Source: Maribacter polysiphoniae
GTDB taxonomy: Bacteria; Bacteroidota; Bacteroidia; Flavobacteriales; Flavobacteriaceae
Assembly (NCBI RefSeq): GCF_003148665.1
Contig: NZ_QGGQ01000009.1
Coordinates: forward strand, 124,471-188,470
Direction of reading: 5' to 3'
DNA length: 64,000 bases
In this document: in pieces, positions 54,526-62,540 of the stretch
Numbering within the stretch: position 1 is the stretch's first letter
How the letters are laid out: the number at the start of each line of letters is the position of its first letter
Translations under genes and position numbers: made by a program
The notes under the pieces: model-generated
Databases searched by the model: none
What the model was told of the DNA's origin: nothing
Seen by the model: only the letters and a program-made list of their open reading frames with translations

Positions 54526-56046
54526 ATGAGAAGTTTAAACAGAAGTGGTTTTTTATTCAGCGTAACGGCATTCTTCCTATTGCCACTGTTATTGACAAAC
54601 TGTACACCCAAAAATAAAAAAATCGAGGAAAGCTCCACCGGGAAACCTTCCATCGAAATAAATGGGATTTCGGTCCATACAATGAAAGGTAATATCTATA
54701 CCACCGCCCATAAGACCGATTTAAAACTTACCAAAACAGGGACGGTATCATTCGGTGACACCGAACAGCCCCTAGAAACTGAAATAGATATTTATGTAAA
54801 TCCGAACAAACAATTTCAATCACTAGTGGGCATAGGCGCAGCCTTGACCGATGCCGCTGCCGAGACTTTTTATAAACTTTCGAAAGATAACCAAGAAAAA
54901 TTCCTGGAAGCCTATTTCGATAAGGACAAAGGCATCGGCTATTCCTTAGGCCGTACCATTATCCATAGCTGTGACTTTTCATCGGGTAGCTATACCTATG
55001 TTGATGAAGGTGATGCCGAACTAAAAACGTTCAATATAGCCCACGATCGTAAATATCGCTTGCCTTTTACTAAAAAGGCTATCGCCGCTACAGGGGGTAA
55101 ATTAACCATGTATGCAAGTCCATGGAGTCCACCCGCATTTATGAAAACCAATAACAACATGTTGCAGGGCGGTAAACTGAAACCGGAATTTTATCAATCT
55201 TGGGCCAATTATTATGTGAAGTTCATCGAGGCATACGAGGCGGAAGGTATTCCTATCTGGGGGTTGACCATCCAAAATGAGCCCATGGCCGTACAGCGAT
55301 GGGAATCATGTATATACACCGCTGAAGAAGAACGCGATTTTCTCAAGAATCACCTGGGACCAACTTTGGAAAAAGCAGGTATGTCAAATAAAAATGTTAT
55401 TGTTTGGGACCACAATAGGGATTTACTCTTTCAAAGGGCAAGTATTATCTTGGACGATCCTGATGCTGCAAAATATGTATGGGGTACCGGTTTTCATTGG
55501 TATGAGGATTGGAAAGACGGTATACCCATGTTTGATCATGTTCAAAGGGTACATGAGGCGTATCCCGATAAAAATCTAATATTCACTGAAGGGTGTAACG
55601 AAGGCTATGACATTGACCAAATAGATGAACCTAGGCTTGCCGAACGCTACGGAAGGTCTATGATCAATGATTTCAACAATGGCACAGTGGCATGGACCGA
55701 TTGGAACATCCTACTGGATGAAACCGGGGGACCAAACCATGTGGGCAATCTATGTTTCGCACCTGTTCACGGGAATACGAAAACCGGTGAACTTATGTTC
55801 ACGAATTCCTATTACTATATTGGTCATTTCTCCAAGTTCATCCGGCCCGGCGCAAAAAGAATCAGTAGTGTTTCCTCCTCAAACAGCTTACTGTCCACCG
55901 CATTCATCAATGAGGACGGCAGCATTGCCATAATTACCATGAATCAGAGTGATAAGACATTGCAATATAGTATAACCATCGCTGAAAACAAGGCAGATAT
56001 CGACCTTCCAGCCCATGGCATTCAGACCATCCTATTATCCGAATAA
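54526..56046 (+). CDS. GH30 family beta-glucosidase/beta-1,6-glucanase, lipoprotein
   Basis: A 506-residue GH30 enzyme. Lipobox LLTNCT (Cys near 26) without acidic residues next to it, so a periplasmic location is more likely than the surface. The TIM barrel holds the acid/base Glu252 in LTIQNEPMAVQRWESC and the nucleophile Glu355 in LIFTEGCNEGYD; a C-terminal beta-sandwich follows. In laminarin loci GH30 enzymes remove beta-1,6-linked side glucoses; specificity here is inferred from context. It begins its own unit after the terminator at 54.4 kb. Confidence 0.9.
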   Translation: MRSLNRSGFLFSVTAFFLLPLLLTNCTPKNKKIEESSTGKPSIEINGISVHTMKGNIYTTAHKTDLKLTKTGTVSFGDTEQPLETEIDIYVNPNKQFQSLVGIGAALTDAAAETFYKLSKDNQEKFLEAYFDKDKGIGYSLGRTIIHSCDFSSGSYTYVDEGDAELKTFNIAHDRKYRLPFTKKAIAATGGKLTMYASPWSPPAFMKTNNNMLQGGKLKPEFYQSWANYYVKFIEAYEAEGIPIWGLTIQNEPMAVQRWESCIYTAEEERDFLKNHLGPTLEKAGMSNKNVIVWDHNRDLLFQRASIILDDPDAAKYVWGTGFHWYEDWKDGIPMFDHVQRVHEAYPDKNLIFTEGCNEGYDIDQIDEPRLAERYGRSMINDFNNGTVAWTDWNILLDETGGPNHVGNLCFAPVHGNTKTGELMFTNSYYYIGHFSKFIRPGAKRISSVSSSNSLLSTAFINEDGSIAIITMNQSDKTLQYSITIAENKADIDLPAHGIQTILLSE

Positions 56047-56111
56047 AAGACTTAAATTAGAGAAGAAAAGAGATTGTAACCAGAATCAATTAACCACTAA
56101 ATACCATAACC

Positions 56112-57653
56112 ATGCAAAAAGCCGATACCGTTGTAAAAATGAATAATACTTATACCATTCTTATAAGTCTCATTGTGGCCTTAGGGGGTTTTTTATTGGG
56201 TTTTGACAGCGCCGTTATCTCGGGTGCTGTAAAGGGAATAACGGTTTATTTTGAGATGACCGAATTGATGTTGGGTTTTGCAGTAGGCTGTGTGGTTTTT
56301 GGTGCAATGGCCGGAAACATCGTGGCAGGCCCTATGGCCGATAAATTCGGCAGAAAAAAAGTACTCATTGTCGTTGCCGCTCTTTTTACCATCTCGGCAA
56401 CATGGTCGGCCATGGCCACTGGCTATACCGAATTCATTATTGCCCGGATCATCGGTGGCATCGGTATTGGAGGTGCCATTTTGATCGCCCCGATTTATAT
56501 TGCTGAAATTGCCCCACCCAAATTAAGGGGCAGTTTGGTATCCTTCAATCAATTGAATATTGTAATTGGGATATCAGTGGCCTATTTCTCCAATTATTTT
56601 TTGGTGAATCTGGAAGGGGAAAGTTGGAAATGGATGTTAGGGGTCGAAGCCATTCCCGCACTTATTTACTTTCTTGCATTATGGACCGTACCCCGTAGTC
56701 CAAGATGGTTGATCCTAAAATTGAACAAAGTGGAATTGGCGCAAAAAACATTACAAAAAATCGGTGGTGATGCCTATGCCGAAGTAACCATTGCCGAAAT
56801 TCAACGGGGCATTGACAAAAAAGAGGAAAAAGGCAAGCTTTCGGATATTTTCAAAAGTAAGTATGCAACCATAATGATCATTGCCTTGGGTATTGCGTTC
56901 TTTCAACAAATAACCGGAATCAATGCCGTATTTTATTATGCGCCAACCATCTTTGAACAAGCAGGTGGCAGTACCGATTCATCCTTTCTGCAGGCTATTG
57001 TAGTCGGACTTACCAATTTGGTTTTTACGTTGGTGGCGATATGGTTGATTGACAGGCTAGGGAGAAAACCCTTATTGTTGATAGGAACAACATTTATGAC
57101 CATCGCGCTTTTAATGGCAGCTATGGCCTTCAATAATGCCACTTACGATTTTAATGAAACCACATTGTCTAAAATCGGGGATCCCGAGATAAAAAATGCA
57201 TTGATTGATTTGGAAGGAAAATCCTTTGACAGTCAGGCTGCACTTTTCGCGGAAATCGAACCTAAATTAAAACAAGAACAGTTCTTGGACTTCAAGCGAA
57301 ACCAGATTACCAATTTTATCCAAATCAATGCGACCTTGGTATTAATTGCCATTCTCCTTTATGTGGCCTCATTCGCTATTTCACTTGGCCCTGTTATGTG
57401 GACATTGCTTTCTGAGATATTCCCGAATAAAATAAAGGGCATTGCCATATCCGTTGTTGGCTTTTTCAATTCATTGGTCAGTTTTTCGGTCACCCAGGTA
57501 TTTCCATGGGAACTTTCATCCCTAGGGCCCACAGCCACATTCGGTATTTATGCGCTCTTATCGTTCTGCGCCATCCTCTTTGTGTACAAATTTGTCATAG
57601 AAACCAAAGGGAAAACCCTAGAAGAAGTAGAAGAATTATTAATTAGAAAATAA
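56112..57653 (+). CDS. MFS sugar porter (sugar/H+ symporter)
   Basis: A 513-residue major facilitator protein of the sugar porter family (XylE/GLUT-like) with twelve transmembrane segments. Family motifs: LLGFDSAVISGAVKGI (about 25-40), DKFGRKKVLI (about 76-85), PRSPRWLI (about 195-202), FQQITGINAVFYYAPTIFEQ (about 263-282), DRLGRKPLLLIG (about 315-326) and VIETKGKTLEEVEE at the C-terminus. It also has an unusual inserted loop after helix 9-10 (about 360-400). It should carry glucose or short beta-gluco-oligosaccharides across the inner membrane. It lies between GH30 and a GH-A enzyme. Confidence 0.9.
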   Translation: MQKADTVVKMNNTYTILISLIVALGGFLLGFDSAVISGAVKGITVYFEMTELMLGFAVGCVVFGAMAGNIVAGPMADKFGRKKVLIVVAALFTISATWSAMATGYTEFIIARIIGGIGIGGAILIAPIYIAEIAPPKLRGSLVSFNQLNIVIGISVAYFSNYFLVNLEGESWKWMLGVEAIPALIYFLALWTVPRSPRWLILKLNKVELAQKTLQKIGGDAYAEVTIAEIQRGIDKKEEKGKLSDIFKSKYATIMIIALGIAFFQQITGINAVFYYAPTIFEQAGGSTDSSFLQAIVVGLTNLVFTLVAIWLIDRLGRKPLLLIGTTFMTIALLMAAMAFNNATYDFNETTLSKIGDPEIKNALIDLEGKSFDSQAALFAEIEPKLKQEQFLDFKRNQITNFIQINATLVLIAILLYVASFAISLGPVMWTLLSEIFPNKIKGIAISVVGFFNSLVSFSVTQVFPWELSSLGPTATFGIYALLSFCAILFVYKFVIETKGKTLEEVEELLIRK

Positions 57654-57660
57654 ACATAAA

Positions 57661-58980
57661 ATGAAGCATATATTGATCCTATTCTCCTTTTTGGTGCTTT
57701 TCTCCTGCAAAGAGAATACGGCCAACAAGCAAGCAAAAAGCGAGTCCGAAAAACCAAATGGTCCCGCAAAAGTAGAAATACAGAACAAGGACGGTAAATA
57801 CAGATTACTGGTCAATAACAAGGAATTCTATATTAAAGGTGCAGGATTGGAATTTGGCAATATCGAATCCTTGGCCCAACACAACGGAAATTCTTTCAGG
57901 ACATGGCGTACCGAGAACGGTAAAAGACCGGCCTTGGAAGTATTGGATGAAGCCCATACGAATGGCCTCATGGTCACTATGGGTATTGAAGTTGCCAGGG
58001 AACGACATGGTTTTGATTACAATGATTCGATTGCTGTGAAAAATCAGTTTGAGGATATCAAAAAACAAGTACTTGCATTAAAGGACCATCCTGCACTGAT
58101 GATCTGGGGTATAGGTAATGAATTGAATCTCCATTACACCAATCCGAAAGTATGGGATGCCGTGAACGACATTTCCAAAATGATCCATGAAGTGGATCCC
58201 AACCATTTGACCACCACAAGTTTGGCCGGTATTTCCCAAAAGGAAGTCACTTTGATAAAAGAGAAATGTTCCGATCTTGATATCCTTTCGGTTCAGATGT
58301 ATGGTGATCTTCCCGATCTACCGAATTTGGTAAAGAAATTCGGTTGGACAGGTCCTTATATGGTAACGGAATGGGGAGCCACCGGTCATTGGGAAGTACC
58401 CACAACAAAATGGGGAGCCCCTATCGAGGACAACAGCACGGTAAAAGCAGCGAATTACCTAAAACGTTACAAAGGGGGCATCGAAGCCGATTCCCTACAA
58501 TGCATCGGATCTTATGTGTTCTTATGGGGCAACAAACAAGAACGTACCCCTACTTGGTATGGTATTTTTCTTGAGGATGGAAAGGAAACCGAATCTGTTG
58601 ACGTAATGCATTATATCTGGAATGGCACTTGGCCAGACAACAGAACCCCGCAAATAGTGTCCTATACCCTAAATGGCAAAACCGCCTTGGAAAGCGTTGT
58701 TCTAAAAGCAAATGAGGTCGCCAATGCCAAGGTCGAGATCAAGGATTTCGAAAATGACGCGATTACCTATAAATGGGAGATTTTACCAGAGAGCACCGAC
58801 CTCAAAGACGGAGGCGATTATGAAGAACGTCCTAAGGCCGTCACTTTGGATAGTATCAAAAATAGCCCAGGAAAACTTTCCTTCAAAGCTCCGGAAAAAG
58901 GACATTATAGGCTATTTATTTATGCCAATGATGGGCAAAACCATTCGGCTACCGCCAATATCCCTTTTATGGTAGACTAA
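57661..58980 (+). CDS. Clan GH-A glycoside hydrolase lipoprotein, GH158-like
   Basis: A 439-residue lipoprotein: lipobox LFSCKE (Cys near 16). A TIM barrel (about 50-320) carries the clan GH-A catalytic pair, with acid/base Glu154 in IWGIGNELN and nucleophile Glu237 in VTEWGATGHW. A C-terminal Ig-like domain (about 330-438) follows. GH2 enzymes share these motifs, but the lack of GH2 N-terminal domains, the size, and the barrel-plus-Ig layout fit GH158 (endo-beta-1,3-glucanase) better. It starts 7 bp after the MFS gene. Family assignment is moderate; a beta-1,3-glucan role is inferred from context. Confidence 0.7.
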   Translation: MKHILILFSFLVLFSCKENTANKQAKSESEKPNGPAKVEIQNKDGKYRLLVNNKEFYIKGAGLEFGNIESLAQHNGNSFRTWRTENGKRPALEVLDEAHTNGLMVTMGIEVARERHGFDYNDSIAVKNQFEDIKKQVLALKDHPALMIWGIGNELNLHYTNPKVWDAVNDISKMIHEVDPNHLTTTSLAGISQKEVTLIKEKCSDLDILSVQMYGDLPDLPNLVKKFGWTGPYMVTEWGATGHWEVPTTKWGAPIEDNSTVKAANYLKRYKGGIEADSLQCIGSYVFLWGNKQERTPTWYGIFLEDGKETESVDVMHYIWNGTWPDNRTPQIVSYTLNGKTALESVVLKANEVANAKVEIKDFENDAITYKWEILPESTDLKDGGDYEERPKAVTLDSIKNSPGKLSFKAPEKGHYRLFIYANDGQNHSATANIPFMVD

Positions 58981-59000
58981 CAAACACAATCTTTTGAATA

Positions 59001-59048
59001 GGGAAACCACAGTAAAGAATAACACCTTCTATCGGGGTTTCCCCTTTT
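59001..59048 (+). terminator. Weak hairpin before the phosphorylase gene
   Basis: GGGAAACC (59001-59008) can pair with GGTTTCCC (59036-59043) across a 27-nt loop, followed by CTTTT. It could attenuate read-through into the phosphorylase gene, or be chance. Confidence 0.35.
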
Positions 59049-59073
59049 ATCAAATCAAAACGCAACCCATACC

Positions 59074-62000
59074 ATGACCATCGATCATTTATACATTGGC
59101 AACAGCATATCCGCTATAAAGGAATTGAACGTAAAAGGTGAATTCGTCCAAATCGATAATGAAAGCTTTTATAAAATATCGAATAGCAATGCTATGAGAC
59201 CTTTTTTCATGAGTATCGTTAGCGATTCCAACCATTGGATGTTTTTATCGAGCAATGGGGGGTTGACCGCTGGTCGTAAGAACAGCGATTATGCACTTTT
59301 CCCTTACTATACCGATGATAAGATTACTGAGTTTGCAGAATCAACAGGTAGCAAGACCATCCTTCTCGTAAAATCAAAGGGGAAGACCTTTCTCTGGGAG
59401 CCCTTCTCCGAGAGATATTCCAACATTTATGATATCACTCGAAACCTCTACAAAAACAGTTATGGCAACAAGGTGATTTTTGAGGAAACCAATAATGACC
59501 TTGGTCTTACTTTTCAATACCAATGGAACTCGAGCAACGAATTCGGTTTTGTAAAAAAATCGAGAATCATTAACCAAACAGACCATAAGGTTGAAGTTTC
59601 CGTACTGGATGGCATTCAGAATATCATGCCATACGGCGTCCCCGAGGACATGCAAAACACACGTAGCAATTTGGTCGATGCCTATAAGAAAAGTGAACTG
59701 GAAACCGATACGGGTTTGGGTATATACGCCTTGAGTGCTATAATCGTTGATAAGGCCGAACCTAGTGAAGCGTTAAAATCGAACATCGCTTGGTCCCTCG
59801 GAATCGATGTTGACACCTATTTACTATCCTCCAAACAACTGGAAGCCTTTAGACGCGGAAAAAACATAACATCCGAAATCAATATCCGGGCAGAGAAAGG
59901 AGCCTATTTCATTAAATCAGACATCTCCCTGAATTCAAAATCGGAAAAAAGTTGGATGATCATTGCCGATGTAAACCAAACCATTTCCGCGATAAACCTA
60001 TTATCGGAAAGGATTCTTAAAGAAGGAGATCTTATTGAATCCATTGAAAAGGATATCAGCAATGGAACAAGGCAATTGATTGATCTTACCATAGCTGCCG
60101 ATGGTTTGCAACTCACAGCGGACAGATTGATCAACACAAGGCATTTTGCCAATACCCTTTTCAATATTATGCGTGGTGGGATTTTTGACCATAATTACCA
60201 AATTGAAAAGTCGGATTTTATCCCATACATTGAAAAAGCCAACAGGCAGGTAGCTAAAGAACAGAAAGAATTACTTGATGATTTACCAGGTATTTTTTCT
60301 TTATCCACCGTAAAGGAAATGGCAGCACAAAGTGATGATAGCGACTTTAAAAGACTTTGTTTTGAGTACCTACCCCTAAAATTCAGTAGAAGACATGGTG
60401 ACCCGAGTCGCCCTTGGAACAAATTTTCAATCAACACCAAAAGTGAATTGGACGGCTCCAAGATCCTGGATTACCAAGGTAATTGGAGGGATATTTTTCA
60501 AAATTGGGAGGCATTGGCCCACTCCTATCCTGAGTTTATGGAGCATATGATCCATAAATTCCTTAACGCCACCACCTTTGAAGGGTACAACCCCTATCGT
60601 GTAACAAAAGACGGATTTGATTGGGAGGTCATAGAAGAAAACGACCCTTGGTCCTTTATAGGGTACTGGGGCGATCATCAGATCATTTACCTTCTAAAGT
60701 TTTTGGAATTTATAGAAAACCACAACCCGAATAAACTTGCGAGTTATTTTAATCAGGAATTATTCGTTTACGCCAATGTTCCTTATAAAATAAAGAGCTA
60801 TCCCGATACGCTCAAGAATCCCAAAGACACTATTGGGTTCGATGCCCCTTTGGATTTCGAATTGGCAGAAAGAAAAAACAAGTTGGGTGCCGATGGCGCC
60901 TTACTGACTATCGATGATGAAGGTATTTATCATGTGAATCTGATTGAAAAACTACTGGCCACTGTCCTGTCCAAAGTGTCGAATTTCATTCCCGAAGGCG
61001 GAATTTGGTTAAATACACAACGCCCCGAATGGAATGATGCCAATAATGCCCTTGTCGGAAATGGCGTGTCAATGGTCACGCTCTATTATCTAAGGCGTTT
61101 CGTCAAATTCTTCGGAAAGCTGATTGAGGCCTTGCCAGAAGGCGCCCCAATCTCCAAAGAACTCAAATTGTTTTTTGACCAAGTGGTCACAACCCTGGAA
61201 ACCCACAAGCATATTCTAGATGGTAAAATTACCGATAGGGACAGAAAACTTGTTCTGGATGGTTTGGGCAATGCAGGTAGCACCTATAGATCTTCGATTT
61301 ATGCTAAAGGTTTTTCGAACCAAAAAGAGATGGTTTCCAAAACTGAATTAGCATCTTTCTTGGCGATTGCGGAAAAATTCTTCGACCATACGATTGATGC
61401 GAATCAAAGAGTGGATAAATTATACCATTCATATAATTTAATGACGGTTGTGGATGACAGCGAAATCTCAATTTCCTATTTGAATGAAATGCTCGAAGGG
61501 CAGGTTGCCGTTTTAAGTTCAGGTAAACTAAGTCCAAAAGCGGCCTTGGAACTATTGGATGCGTTAAAGCAGAGTGCTTTATACCGGGCAGACCAGAACA
61601 GTTACATACTCTACCCCAATAAGGAATTAAAACGATTTAAGGACAAAAACAACATCCCCAAGGATTTTATTGCCAAATCACAACTTGCACAGCAGCTTTT
61701 AAAGGACGGCAACACCCAAATCATTGAAAAGGATATCTTGGGGCACTATCATTTCAATGGTAATTTCAATAATGCCAATAGTCTTGAAAAAGCCTTGTCC
61801 CAGTTAACGATTGACGCCTATGGATCGCTTGTGGAAAAGGATACGGATTTGCTTTTAGAGGCTTTTGAGAATGTCTTTGACCATAAATCGTTCACAGGAA
61901 GATCTGGAACATTTTTTGGCTACGAAGGTTTAGGTTCTATATATTGGCATATGGTTTCCAAGCTGTTGTTGGCGGTCCAGGAAAATTGTCTTACCGCCAT

Positions 62001-62535
62001 CAATACCAATGAAAGCGATAATGTCATTCTTCGATTGAAAGCGCACTATCAAGAAATTTTCGAAGGTATCGGAGTACACAAATCCCCGGAATTGTACGGG
62101 GCATTCCCCACAGACCCCTACTCCCACACCCCTGCAGGCAAAGGTGCCCAACAACCTGGAATGACTGGACAGGTCAAAGAGGATATTTTAAGTAGGTTTG
62201 GTGAACTGGGTGTTTTTGTTGTAAAAGGGAAGCTACAGTTTAATCCAAAACTATTGCGAAAAGAAGAATTTCTAAACACCGACGAGGTTTTCAGGTATGT
62301 TACCGTTGATGGCGAACCCAAGGAAATATCCTTAACAGCCAATTCATTGTGCTTTAGCTATTGCCAAATACCAATTGTATATAAACGTATGGACAAGAAA
62401 GGATTGGTCGTTTTATTTAAGGATGGGACTTCGAAAAATTACAATGACCTGTATTTGGATAAGGATTTAAGTCGCAAGGTTTTTAAACGGGAGGGTACGA
62501 TTGAACAAATCATCGTGCATATTCCAAAGGAATGA
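59074..62535 (+). CDS. Putative beta-1,3-glucan phosphorylase (GH149/GH161-like)
   Basis: An 1153-residue cytoplasmic protein (no signal peptide). It looks like a large inverting glycan phosphorylase related to GH94. The N-terminal beta-sandwich is about 1-320. The barrel has YQGNWRDIFQNWEAL (about 469-483), then PWSFIGYWGDHQIIY, and the motif RPEWNDANNALVGNG (650-664) matching the GH94 D-W-N-D catalytic segment, so Asp655 is the likely general acid. A phosphate-site-like HTPAGKGAQQPGMTGQVKED segment starts at His1018. The length fits the beta-1,3-glucan phosphorylase families GH149 and GH161 (about 1100-1200 residues) rather than shorter GH94. It should turn imported beta-1,3-glucan oligomers into glucose-1-phosphate. 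Which of the two families applies is not decided. Confidence 0.7.
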   Translation: MTIDHLYIGNSISAIKELNVKGEFVQIDNESFYKISNSNAMRPFFMSIVSDSNHWMFLSSNGGLTAGRKNSDYALFPYYTDDKITEFAESTGSKTILLVKSKGKTFLWEPFSERYSNIYDITRNLYKNSYGNKVIFEETNNDLGLTFQYQWNSSNEFGFVKKSRIINQTDHKVEVSVLDGIQNIMPYGVPEDMQNTRSNLVDAYKKSELETDTGLGIYALSAIIVDKAEPSEALKSNIAWSLGIDVDTYLLSSKQLEAFRRGKNITSEINIRAEKGAYFIKSDISLNSKSEKSWMIIADVNQTISAINLLSERILKEGDLIESIEKDISNGTRQLIDLTIAADGLQLTADRLINTRHFANTLFNIMRGGIFDHNYQIEKSDFIPYIEKANRQVAKEQKELLDDLPGIFSLSTVKEMAAQSDDSDFKRLCFEYLPLKFSRRHGDPSRPWNKFSINTKSELDGSKILDYQGNWRDIFQNWEALAHSYPEFMEHMIHKFLNATTFEGYNPYRVTKDGFDWEVIEENDPWSFIGYWGDHQIIYLLKFLEFIENHNPNKLASYFNQELFVYANVPYKIKSYPDTLKNPKDTIGFDAPLDFELAERKNKLGADGALLTIDDEGIYHVNLIEKLLATVLSKVSNFIPEGGIWLNTQRPEWNDANNALVGNGVSMVTLYYLRRFVKFFGKLIEALPEGAPISKELKLFFDQVVTTLETHKHILDGKITDRDRKLVLDGLGNAGSTYRSSIYAKGFSNQKEMVSKTELASFLAIAEKFFDHTIDANQRVDKLYHSYNLMTVVDDSEISISYLNEMLEGQVAVLSSGKLSPKAALELLDALKQSALYRADQNSYILYPNKELKRFKDKNNIPKDFIAKSQLAQQLLKDGNTQIIEKDILGHYHFNGNFNNANSLEKALSQLTIDAYGSLVEKDTDLLLEAFENVFDHKSFTGRSGTFFGYEGLGSIYWHMVSKLLLAVQENCLTAINTNESDNVILRLKAHYQEIFEGIGVHKSPELYGAFPTDPYSHTPAGKGAQQPGMTGQVKEDILSRFGELGVFVVKGKLQFNPKLLRKEEFLNTDEVFRYVTVDGEPKEISLTANSLCFSYCQIPIVYKRMDKKGLVVLFKDGTSKNYNDLYLDKDLSRKVFKREGTIEQIIVHIPKE

Positions 62536-62540
62536 GCATA

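Noticed and set aside
57661-58980. Canonical GH2 beta-galactosidase
   Set aside because: The catalytic motifs are clan GH-A, but the N-terminal sugar-binding and Ig-like GH2 domains are missing and the protein is too short.
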